Assembly (NCBI GenBank): GCA_964510785.1
Contig: CAZECM010000009.1
Coordinates: 4,161 to 68,160 of the forward strand
Direction: 5' to 3'
From: JAAYZM01 sp964510785
GTDB lineage: Bacteria > Actinomycetota > Actinomycetes > Actinomycetales > Cellulomonadaceae
DNA: 64,000 bases
In this document: positions 29,506 to 37,015 of the stretch, piece after piece
How positions within the stretch are numbered: position 1 is the stretch's first letter
How the letters are laid out: each line of letters starts with the position of its first letter
Translations under genes and position numbers: made by a program
Notes under the pieces: model-generated
What the model was told of the DNA's origin: nothing
The model's input: only the letters and a program-made list of their open reading frames with translations
Database searches by the model: none

Positions 29506-29574
29506 GGTCGAGCATATGCCCGTCGAGCGGGGTGGGCCAGGTAGGTGCTTACTCTGCGAGACGGAGCGGGCTGA

Positions 29575-29745
29575 TCAACCGGCGACGGCGCTGGGACCGG
29601 GGTGCCAGTCCTCCGGGGCGGGGACCATGGCGAGGGCGCTCTCGACCGCGACGAGGATCTCCGCGTCGGGCTCGGTGATGCGCACACCGACGAGCGCGGC
29701 GCGCAGCTCGTTCGCCTCGTCCTGGTGCGGCATCCCGGTGGTCAT
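29575..29745 (-). CDS. 56-residue acidic hypothetical protein
   Basis: ATG 29745 to TGA 29577-29575 encodes 56 residues (start MTTGMPHQDEANELRAALVG, end PSAVAG). Third codon positions are almost all G or C, the sequence is rich in charged helix formers, and there is no membrane segment. The antisense frame (29549-29833) is lower quality. A -10 candidate TACTCT (29759-29754) lies 8 bases before the ATG and no Shine-Dalgarno is present, so it is probably leaderless. I do not recognise the family. It is divergent from nothing and sits between hrpA and metF on the same strand. Confidence 0.6.
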   Translation of the reverse strand: MTTGMPHQDEANELRAALVGVRITEPDAEILVAVESALAMVPAPEDWHPGPSAVAG

Positions 29746-29860
29746 GGCACAGGAGAGTAGTGGAACCGCCCGGTCTGGCGGGAGTAGGGCGCGCGAAATT
29801 CGCCCGGTTGCTCACACTGTGGAATGACGGCATCGATGCGATCGCGGCGGGCGCTGCGGC

Positions 29861-32800
29861 CTAGGGTCGCCCGACGACACCGAGCGCCTTGCGGATGCGC
29901 TGCGGGGAGACGGGCCCGGGGGTGCCGAGCTGCTGGGCGAAGAGCGAGACCCGTAGCTCCTCGAGGAGCCAGCGGACCTCGTCGAGGGCGCCGAGCGTGG
30001 CCGCCGGGGTGGCGTCGGGGCCGGTCGCCGCGCCGAGCACCGCCGTGCGGACCTGCTCGTACTCGCCCATGAGCTCGGTGACCTGCCACGCGAGCGAGGC
30101 ATCCCGCTCGGGGTTCGCGGCGGCCTTCTCGAGCCGCACGAGGTCGGCCTTGAGGTAGCGCGCGAGGTTGCCCAGGCGCGCCGAGCCGGTGCGCGACACG
30201 AAGCCGTCGCGGAGGAGCCCCGCCGCGTGCGCCTTGACGTCGGTGCATGTCGCGAGCAGGGCCAACGACGACGACGCCCGCACGGCCGACTCCACCTCCC
30301 GCCCCTGCGCGAGCGCCGCCGCGGCGAGGCCGGCGACGGCGAAGACCTCGTCCTCGAGCCGTTCGCGCACCTCCGCGCGGATCTCGGTGTACGAGGAGGC
30401 CGAGCGGACCTCGCTCGCGGGATGTCCGGTGAGGAACCGGTCGAGCAGGCCGTCGACGGCGGCGAGCTGGAGGTCCGTCACGAGCGCCTCGGTGCTCGAG
30501 TACGGGCTCGCCGCGAGGGTGAGGGACTGGGCCGCTGGCCAGCGGGTCGTGATGCGCTGCGTCGCGAGGCCGACGTCGGCCACGAGCAACCGGCGCAGGC
30601 CGCGGCGGTGCGCGTTCGCGGCGGAGTGCGGGTCGCCGAGCACGCGGATGCCTACGGGGCCGGTGGTCCGGTTGCCGCCGTCGGCCAGATCGAAGAGCGC
30701 CGGGTAGCCGTGGACCACGAGCCCGGTCGGCCCCGTGGCGTCGATGCGCTCGGGGAGCGCGCCGTCGGGCAGATCGCCGGGCCAGCTCCGCAGTCCGTCT
30801 CGCTCGAGCGCCGCACGCCCGCTCCCGCCCGGCCCTCCCACTTCTGCGGGACGTTGTGCGCGCAACTCGTTCCGCGCGGACGGTTCTGCGGGCACAACGT
30901 CCCGCACAACGGGGGGTGAGCCCTCGACGGTGGGGGCGGTGGAGCTGGTGTCTGGGGTGGAGGTGGTGGTCGGACCCGCGGCCGAGCGGACGGCGGAGCG
31001 CACCGCGGCGCGGACGGCGTCCTGGGCGCGGTCCGCGAACCGGCGCTGGAGGACGGTGAGGTCCGGGCCCTCGTCCACGAGCACGGCCCGCCGCCCGCCC
31101 TCCTCGACGCGGAACGTCACACGCAGGTGTGCCGGCAGCCGCTCGGGGTCGAAGTCCTCGGGCGACACCATCACCCCGCGCAGCTCGCGCGCGGCCCGGG
31201 CGAAGGACTCGCGGAACGAGGGCGCGGCGTCGGCGGCCCGCACGGTGTCCTCCCAGGACGCGACGTTCGACTCGAGCCACGCGCCGATCTCCCGCGCGAC
31301 GTCGGGCGCCGGCACGAGCTGCACGCGCACGGGCTTGGGCAGCGCGCGGATCGTCGCGACCAAGAGCTCGGAGCGCAGTCCGGGCACGAGCCAGTCGAAG
31401 CCGTCCGCGCGCACGCGGGGCAGCACCTCGAGCGGGACGTGCACGGTGACGCCGTCGGCGGCCCTGCCCGGCTCGAACTGGTAGCTCAGCGCGAGCTCGA
31501 GCTCGCCCTGCGGCCACACCAGAGGGAAGGCCTCAGCGGAGACGGTGCCCTCGTCGGGCAGCACGAGCGAGCGTGGCAGGGTGAGCAGCTCAGGCGTCTC
31601 GCGACGTGCCGTCTTCCACCACGTGTCGAAGTGCCGGGCCGAGACGGCCTCGGCGCCCACGCGCTCGTCGTAGAACTCGAAGAGCGCGTCCTCGTCGAGC
31701 ACGAGATCGCGTCGTCGGGCCCGCGCCTCGAGCCGCTCGGCCTCCTCGATCAGTGCGCGGTTGTCGTGGAAGAACTGGTGGTGCGTGGTCCACTCGCCCT
31801 CGACGAGCGCGTGCCGGAGGAACAGCTCCCGCGCGTGCTCGGGGTCCACCTTCGCGAGCAGCACGCGCCGCCGCGTCACGATCGGCAGCCCGTACAACAG
31901 CACCGACTCGAACACCATGGCTGCGCCCTGCTTCGTGGACCAGCTCGGCTCGGAGTAGCTGCGCGTCACGAGGTGCTCACCGAGCTCCTCGGCCCACTCG
32001 GGCTTGATCGCCGCGACGTCGCGCGCCCACAGCCGCGAGGTCTCCACGAGCTCGCCGGCCATGGCCCACGCGGGCGGCTTGCGCACGAGCGCCGAGCCCG
32101 GCCAGATCTGGAACCTGACCCCGCGCGCGCCGCGGTACTCCGCGCGCTGCTTGCGGCGGGGGGCCGACGACGGCGCCCCGCGGGTGCTCTTCCCCACGTC
32201 GGTGACCTCGAGCTGCCCGAGCTGGGAGAGCAGGCCCGCGAGGAGCGAGACGTGGATCCGGTCGGCGTCCCACTCGAGCCGCAGGGTGCCCGCCGCGCCT
32301 TGCGGTACGCGCGCGCCGGCCCTCCCTCCCGCGTTGCGGGACGTTGTGGGTGCACCGCGTCCCGCAACGGGGCTCTGGGGTGCGTCACGTCCCGCAACGG
32401 GGCTTTGGGGTTCGTTGACGCGGGCGCTCGGAGGGTTGACGGTGATGCCCACGGACTTGGCCATCGACCGCAGCTGGGCGACGAGGTCCTGCCACTCGCG
32501 GATGCGCAGGTAGTGCAGGTGCTCGCCCCGCACGGTCCGGCGGAACGCGCTGCCCGAGAGGTCGCGCTGCGACGTGCGCAGGTACTCCCAGAGGTTCAGA
32601 TAGCTCAGGAAGTCGGACGTGGGGTCGGCGAAGCGGGCGTGCTGCGCGTCGGCGATCTCGCGTTCCTCCGCGGGGCGCTCGCGGGGGTCCTGGATCGACA
32701 GGGCGGCGGCGATGACCATGACCTCGCGCGTGACACCGCGCCGGCCCGCCTCGACGATCATCCGGGCGAGGCGGGGGTCGATGGGCAGCTCGGCAAGGGC

Positions 32801-34399
32801 CCGACCGGTCGAGGTGAGTCGCTGGCGGCCGTCGTCGTCGGCCTCGAGCGCCCCGAGCTCGCGCAGCAGCGTGACGCCGTCGCGCACGGCACGCGTGTCG
32901 GGCTTGTCGACGAAGGGAAACTTCGTGACGTCCTCGGGGGTCGCCGCGACGCCGACGGCGATCATCTGCAGGATGACGCTCGCGAGCGAGGTGCGCAGGA
33001 TCTCCGGCTCGGTGAACTCCGGGCGCGAGCCGAAGTCCTCCTCGGAGTAGAGGCGGATCGCGATGCCGTCCGCGACGCGCCCGCAGCGACCCGAGCGCTG
33101 GTTGGCGGAGGCCTGCGAGATGGGCTCGATGGGCAGGCGCTGCACCTTGGTGGCCTTGGAGTAGCGCGAGATGCGGGCCGTGCCGGTGTCGATGACGTAG
33201 CGGATGCCCGGGACGGTGAGCGAGGTCTCGGCGACGTTCGTGGCGAGCACCACCCGCCGCGTGCCGTGCGGGGAGAAGATGCGGTGCTGCTCGGCGGCGG
33301 ACTGGCGCCCGTAGAGCGGCAGGATGTCGATCGCACCGGGCTGGCGCGGGTCGTTCGCGCGAGGCCCCAGGTGCGCGGTGAGGGCGTCGGCGGCGTCGCG
33401 GATCTCCCGCTCGCCCGAGAAGAACGCCAGGATGTCGCCGGACCCCTCGCCGACGAGCTCGTCGACCGCCTCGCACAGCGCCGTCGGCAGGTCCCGTTCG
33501 ACGCCGCCGTCCTCTGTGAGCGGGCGGTAGCGGAGCTCGACGGGGTAGGTGCGGCCCGTGACCTCGACGATCGGGGCGGGTGTGCCGTCCGACCTCGCGA
33601 AGTGCTCGGCGAACCGCGCGGAGTCGATCGTCGCGGACGTGATGATGATCTTCAGGTCCGGGCGGCGCGGCAGCAGGTTGGTGAGGTAGCCGAGCAGGAA
33701 GTCGATGTTGAGGGACCGCTCGTGCGCCTCGTCGNNNNNNNNNNGCACCTCGTCGAGCACGACGCCCGCCACCCCCGGCAGCTCGGGGTCGCGCTGGATC
33801 TGCGCGAGCAGGATGCCGTCCGTCATGACCTTGACGAGCGTCCCGGCTGAGGACTCGTCCGTGAACCGCACCTGATACCCGACGATCTCCCCGAGCGCGT
33901 CGCGCCGCCCCGTGATCTCCTCGCTGATCCGCTCCGCGACCGTCCGGGCGGCGATCCGGCGCGGCTGCGTGTGCCCCACCTGGCCCGTGCGCCCCCGGCC
34001 GAGGTCGAGCACGATCTTGGGCAGCTGCGTCGTCTTGCCCGAGCCCGTCTCCCCCGAGACGATCACGACCTGGTGGTCGCGGATCGCGGCGGCGATCTCC
34101 TCGCGCCGGGCGGAGACAGGCAGGTCCTCGGGGTAGGAGATCGGGGGGACGACGACGGCGGACCGCGCTGCGGCGAGCTTCTCGCGGCGGGCGTGCGCGC
34201 CCTGGTTGGTGCCCCGGGGCACGCGACGGGTGCCGCGCTCGGAGGGGGTCCGCCCGGACGCGGCCGTGGGCGCACCGGCCTCGGGGGCGCGCTCGCCCGC
34301 GGGCCGTCGTCGGTCACCGCTCTGCCCGCCCCGCCGACGTCCGCGCGCGCGACGCGGTTCGCCCCGGTCGGGGCTGCGGTCGGGCTGTTCGGTGGTCAC
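29861..34399 (-). CDS. hrpA: ATP-dependent RNA helicase HrpA
   Basis: About 1512 residues, a DEAH-box helicase that unwinds RNA and helps rescue stalled ribosomes in relatives. Walker A is GETGSGKTTQ (about residues 116-125), followed by DEAH, TSATIDSARF and the arginine-finger motif QRSGRCGRVADG; HA2/OB and the C-terminal DUF3418 region follow. A basic low-complexity N-terminus precedes the core. The GTG at 34399 is the likely start. A 10-N gap falls in the DEAH motif; both sides encode it, so the contigs probably overlap. Two palindromic repeats are read through in frame at about residues 668-689 and 1165-1185. Confidence 0.93.
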   Translation of the reverse strand: MTTEQPDRSPDRGEPRRARGRRRGGQSGDRRRPAGERAPEAGAPTAASGRTPSERGTRRVPRGTNQGAHARREKLAAARSAVVVPPISYPEDLPVSARREEIAAAIRDHQVVIVSGETGSGKTTQLPKIVLDLGRGRTGQVGHTQPRRIAARTVAERISEEITGRRDALGEIVGYQVRFTDESSAGTLVKVMTDGILLAQIQRDPELPGVAGVVLDEVXXXXDEAHERSLNIDFLLGYLTNLLPRRPDLKIIITSATIDSARFAEHFARSDGTPAPIVEVTGRTYPVELRYRPLTEDGGVERDLPTALCEAVDELVGEGSGDILAFFSGEREIRDAADALTAHLGPRANDPRQPGAIDILPLYGRQSAAEQHRIFSPHGTRRVVLATNVAETSLTVPGIRYVIDTGTARISRYSKATKVQRLPIEPISQASANQRSGRCGRVADGIAIRLYSEEDFGSRPEFTEPEILRTSLASVILQMIAVGVAATPEDVTKFPFVDKPDTRAVRDGVTLLRELGALEADDDGRQRLTSTGRALAELPIDPRLARMIVEAGRRGVTREVMVIAAALSIQDPRERPAEEREIADAQHARFADPTSDFLSYLNLWEYLRTSQRDLSGSAFRRTVRGEHLHYLRIREWQDLVAQLRSMAKSVGITVNPPSARVNEPQSPVAGRDAPQSPVAGRGAPTTSRNAGGRAGARVPQGAAGTLRLEWDADRIHVSLLAGLLSQLGQLEVTDVGKSTRGAPSSAPRRKQRAEYRGARGVRFQIWPGSALVRKPPAWAMAGELVETSRLWARDVAAIKPEWAEELGEHLVTRSYSEPSWSTKQGAAMVFESVLLYGLPIVTRRRVLLAKVDPEHARELFLRHALVEGEWTTHHQFFHDNRALIEEAERLEARARRRDLVLDEDALFEFYDERVGAEAVSARHFDTWWKTARRETPELLTLPRSLVLPDEGTVSAEAFPLVWPQGELELALSYQFEPGRAADGVTVHVPLEVLPRVRADGFDWLVPGLRSELLVATIRALPKPVRVQLVPAPDVAREIGAWLESNVASWEDTVRAADAAPSFRESFARAARELRGVMVSPEDFDPERLPAHLRVTFRVEEGGRRAVLVDEGPDLTVLQRRFADRAQDAVRAAVRSAVRSAAGPTTTSTPDTSSTAPTVEGSPPVVRDVVPAEPSARNELRAQRPAEVGGPGGSGRAALERDGLRSWPGDLPDGALPERIDATGPTGLVVHGYPALFDLADGGNRTTGPVGIRVLGDPHSAANAHRRGLRRLLVADVGLATQRITTRWPAAQSLTLAASPYSSTEALVTDLQLAAVDGLLDRFLTGHPASEVRSASSYTEIRAEVRERLEDEVFAVAGLAAAALAQGREVESAVRASSSLALLATCTDVKAHAAGLLRDGFVSRTGSARLGNLARYLKADLVRLEKAAANPERDASLAWQVTELMGEYEQVRTAVLGAATGPDATPAATLGALDEVRWLLEELRVSLFAQQLGTPGPVSPQRIRKALGVVGRP
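30845..30906. repeat. GCGGGACGTTGTG palindromic repeat inside hrpA (copy 1)
   Basis: TGCGGGACGTTGTGC (30845-30859) and its exact complement (30892-30906) form a 15-base inverted repeat with a 32-base loop. It lies wholly inside the hrpA frame and encodes a linker (RDVVPAEPSARNELRAQRP). The same 15 bases occur at 62818-62832 in an intergenic region. Confidence 0.75.
32333..32398. repeat. GCGGGACGTTGTG palindromic repeat inside hrpA (copy 2)
   Basis: GTTGCGGGACG (32333-32343) has two exact complements, at 32358-32368 and 32388-32398, giving alternative 11-base stems. The last two units are direct repeats (CGTCCCGCAACGGGGCT). The frame stays open and encodes two QSPVAGR copies. Confidence 0.7.
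33735..33744. other. 10-N assembly gap in hrpA
   Basis: On the minus strand the left contig ends CGACGAGGTGC and the right one starts CGACGAGGCGC: an 11-base overlap with one difference. Joining them removes 21 bases and restores one DEAH (or DEVH) motif in frame. Confidence 0.85.
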
Positions 34400-34510
34400 G
34401 GGGCACCATTCTCGCCGACGACGGCCCCCGGTGGCCGCCTGATATCCCCCGTGCAAGGATGACCGGCCCGGCGACAGTAGCCGGGTATGGGCACGACATC
34501 AGGGGGAGCC

Positions 34511-35113
34511 ATGAGCAGCGAGCGACACGGGACGCCCGTGCTGCGGGTGCGCGACGTCGTCCCCGCGGCGCTGTGCGTGATCCTGCTGCTCGGTGTTGCC
34601 GGGTGCATGGGGGCGATGGGCGGCGGGCCGCTCGACGGCACCCCCCTGGGCGTCGGGGTCACGGACGAGGTCGCGGCGCCCGAGCCGCCCCCGTCGATCG
34701 TGCCGGAGGACCCGGACGGGCCCACGCCCGAGTACCTGTTCGGCTTCGTCGACAAGCTCGCCGAGTCCAAGCGTTCCGGGATCGCACCGGAGGCGTTCAC
34801 GAATCGCAAGCCGCTGTTCTCGTGCGGGGAGTTCGTGATGGGTCAGGGCGCGGAGGCCCCTTCGGCCGGGTGGGACTGCCTCGCCGCGCACCTCGACACG
34901 GGCGCCGAGCTCGTCGAGGTGACACCCACGGTCGAGGGCGACCCGATCATCAGCTACTACCGCGTAGGCCCCGACATCGACGGTCTCGAGTACTTCAACG
35001 ACCCCACGTTCGACACGTTCGGCGCGGACACGTGGACCCATCTGGTGTGCGAGCTCAACCCCGACCACCTGGCCGCGAGCCTCGCCAACTGCCCCTGGGA
35101 CGACGCCGAGTAG
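34511..35113 (+). CDS. Hypothetical lipoprotein
   Basis: A 200-residue protein. The N-terminus has arginines, a hydrophobic segment (VVPAALCVILLLGV) and lipobox VAGC with C32, so it should be anchored outside the membrane. After a proline/acid tether come about 140 residues with three cysteines (SCGEF, WDCLA, VCELN and a fourth in NCPWDD) that may form disulfides. The ATG at 34511 follows GGGGGAG. I do not recognise a domain. It is divergent from hrpA and ends before a terminator hairpin, so it is its own transcription unit. Confidence 0.75.
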   Translation: MSSERHGTPVLRVRDVVPAALCVILLLGVAGCMGAMGGGPLDGTPLGVGVTDEVAAPEPPPSIVPEDPDGPTPEYLFGFVDKLAESKRSGIAPEAFTNRKPLFSCGEFVMGQGAEAPSAGWDCLAAHLDTGAELVEVTPTVEGDPIISYYRVGPDIDGLEYFNDPTFDTFGADTWTHLVCELNPDHLAASLANCPWDDAE

Positions 35114-35131
35114 CGGCTCCTGCGGGATCCA

Positions 35132-35166
35132 GAACCGTGCGGGCCCTGTGAAGGCCCCAACGGTTC
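35132..35166 (+). terminator. Hairpin terminator after the lipoprotein gene
   Basis: GAACCGT-GC-GGGCC (35132-35145) pairs with GGCCC-CA-ACGGTTC (35153-35166): 12 pairs with one 2-base internal loop and a 7-base apical loop. It lies 18 bases after the stop codon at 35113. Confidence 0.6.
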
Positions 35167-35174
35167 AGGCTGCG

Positions 35175-35180
35175 TAGGGT
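35175..35180 (+). promoter_or_regulatory. Leaderless -10 of the YbaK-like gene
   Basis: TAGGGT ends 7 bases before ATG 35188, so transcription should start at or next to the start codon. Confidence 0.5.
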
Positions 35181-35187
35181 GAGCGGC

Positions 35188-35685
35188 ATGGCAGAGCGCG
35201 ACGACGACGGCGGGGCGCGGGCGGCTGCGGCGCTCGCGGCGAGTGGCATCACGTACACCGTGACTCGGCACGGGCGGGTCGGGTCCCTCGCGGAGGCGGC
35301 GGCCGCACGCGGGGTCGAGCCCGCCGGCATCGTCAAGACCATCGTGGTGCGCCGCGGCGAGGGCGACTTCCTGTTCGTGCTCGTGCCGGGCGACCGCACC
35401 ATCTCGTGGCCCAAGCTGCGCACCCTGCTCGGTGTGAGCCGCCTGTCCATGCCGGACGCCGCCGTCGCCCTCGAGGTCACGGGCTACGAGCGCGGCACCA
35501 TCACCCCGTTCGGCTCGCTCCAGCCGTGGCCCGTGATCGCCGACGAGCGCATCGCGGGCCGCGAGGTGTCGATCGGCGCGGGCGCGCACGGGGTGGCAGC
35601 GACCGTCGTCGGAGACGATCTCCTGACCGCCCTCGATGCCCAGACCGCCGACGTCACCGACCCCGACCCGACGTTCGCGGGATGA
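35188..35685 (+). CDS. YbaK/ProX-type aminoacyl-tRNA deacylase
   Basis: A 165-residue member of the YbaK/EbsC/INS superfamily, which hydrolyses mischarged aminoacyl-tRNA (for example Cys- or Ala-tRNA-Pro). Motifs are the catalytic-lysine region AGIVKTIVVR, the phosphate loop VPGDRTISWPKLR, and EVTGYERGTITPFG near the glycine-rich end VSIGAGAHGV. The ATG at 35188 lies 7 bases after a -10 and is preferred to the GTG at 35179. Substrate specificity cannot be read from sequence. Confidence 0.88.
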   Translation: MAERDDDGGARAAAALAASGITYTVTRHGRVGSLAEAAAARGVEPAGIVKTIVVRRGEGDFLFVLVPGDRTISWPKLRTLLGVSRLSMPDAAVALEVTGYERGTITPFGSLQPWPVIADERIAGREVSIGAGAHGVAATVVGDDLLTALDAQTADVTDPDPTFAG

Positions 35686-35722
35686 ACCCTGTGGATAGGG
35701 CTGGCCGTGGCGCGGAGCGCGC

Positions 35723-35728
35723 TACCGT
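35723..35728 (+). promoter_or_regulatory. Leaderless -10 of sbcDC
   Basis: TACCGT is followed by six bases and then GTG 35735. There is no Shine-Dalgarno, so sbcD is probably translated from a leaderless message. Confidence 0.55.
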
Positions 35729-35734
35729 CGCAGC

Positions 35735-37015
35735 GTGAGGATCCTGCACACCTCGGACTGGCACCTGGGCCGCACCCTGCACGGGGTCGACCTGCTCGAC
35801 CACCAGGCCGCGTACCTCGACCACCTCGTCGAGCTCGCGCGCACCGAGCGGGTGGCCGCCGTCGTCGTCGTCGGGGACGTGTACGACCGCGCGCTGCCGC
35901 CCGTCCGCGCCGTCGAGCTGCTGTCGGAGACCCTCGCGCGCCTCGCCGAGCACACGCACATCGTCCTCACGCCCGGCAACCACGACTCCGCGACGCGGCT
36001 CGGCTTCGGCGCCGCCGTGATGCGCCCCGAGGTGCACGTGCGGGCACGGGTCGCCGACGTGGGTGCGCCCGTGATCATCCCTGGGGACGACGGCGAGGCA
36101 TGGGTCTATGCGCTCCCCTACCTCGATCCCGATGCGTCGCGCCGGGTGCTCAGCCCTGACCCGGGCGACCCCGAGCGGGACCTGCCGCGCTCGCACGAGG
36201 CGGTCGTCGGCGCCGCGCTCGACCGGGTGCGCGCGGACATCGCGGCGCGCCGGGCGGCCGGGGGGCGCGGGCACGTGGTGGTCGCCGCGCACGCCTTCGT
36301 GGTGGGCGGGCAGGCGAGCGAGTCGGAGCGCGACATCCGGGTGGGCGGGCTCGACACCGTGCCGGCCGGGGTGTTCGCGGGGGCCGACTACGTCGCGCTC
36401 GGGCACCTGCACGGGCCGCAGCAGGTCTCCGGCGCGGGCGCCGTCGCGCGCTACTCGGGCTCACCGCTCGCGTACTCGTTCTCCGAGGTGAACCACCGCA
36501 AGTCGACGGCGCTCGTCACCCTGGGCGAAGGAGCGAGGGCCGACGGCGGTCTCCCGGGCGCGAGTACTCCCGCCGACGGCGGGTCTCCGGGCGCGGGTGT
36601 CTCCGCCGACGGCGGCGAGCCGGGCGACCGCACCACTCCCCAAGTCGAGCTCGTCGACGCCCCCGTGCCTCGCCCGCTCGCGGACCTGGTGGGCACGCTC
36701 GACGAGCTGCTGTCCGCCCGGTTCGACGACCACGCCGACTCCTGGGTGCGCGTCACGGTGACCGACCCGGTGCGCCCGGGCAACCTCGTGCCGCGCCTCG
36801 AGGAGCGCTTCGGCCATCTGCTCGTGTCGCGCCACCACCCCGTCGGCGTGCTGCCCGGCGAGCGTTCCCTGACGGTCGTGACGGCGGCGAGCGACCCGGT
36901 GGCCATCGTCGGCGACTTCGTGCGGCACGTGACCGGGCGGGACGCGACCGAGGCCGAGGCGACCGTGCTGCGCGCTGCCGTCGAGGCCGTCGCGGCGGCG
37001 GAGCGGAGCGCCTGA
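35735..37015 (+). CDS. sbcD: Exonuclease SbcD subunit
   Basis: A 426-residue Mre11-type nuclease. Metal-binding motifs are SDWHLGRTLHG, VVGDVYDRALPP, TPGNHDS, AAHAFVVGG and ALGHLHGPQ. With SbcC it cuts DNA hairpins and blocked ends. Between the nuclease and C-terminal capping domains there is an 11-residue tandem repeat (about residues 269-298, ADGG-PGA type), encoded by three 33-base units. The stop overlaps the sbcC ATG by one base (TGATG), so subunits are co-translated. Confidence 0.95.
   Translation: MRILHTSDWHLGRTLHGVDLLDHQAAYLDHLVELARTERVAAVVVVGDVYDRALPPVRAVELLSETLARLAEHTHIVLTPGNHDSATRLGFGAAVMRPEVHVRARVADVGAPVIIPGDDGEAWVYALPYLDPDASRRVLSPDPGDPERDLPRSHEAVVGAALDRVRADIAARRAAGGRGHVVVAAHAFVVGGQASESERDIRVGGLDTVPAGVFAGADYVALGHLHGPQQVSGAGAVARYSGSPLAYSFSEVNHRKSTALVTLGEGARADGGLPGASTPADGGSPGAGVSADGGEPGDRTTPQVELVDAPVPRPLADLVGTLDELLSARFDDHADSWVRVTVTDPVRPGNLVPRLEERFGHLLVSRHHPVGVLPGERSLTVVTAASDPVAIVGDFVRHVTGRDATEAEATVLRAAVEAVAAAERSA
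36539..36627 (+). repeat. 33-base tandem repeat within sbcD
   Basis: GCCGACGGCGG recurs at 36539, 36572 and 36605, exactly 33 bases apart, each followed by a CCGGGCG block. It encodes three 11-residue units in a linker, so repeat number could change without breaking the frame. Confidence 0.7.

Noticed and set aside
29549..29833. A 94-residue minus-strand frame in the metF-hrpA gap
   Set aside because: It is rich in Arg with poor codon bias, and it overlaps the better 56-residue frame in another phase.
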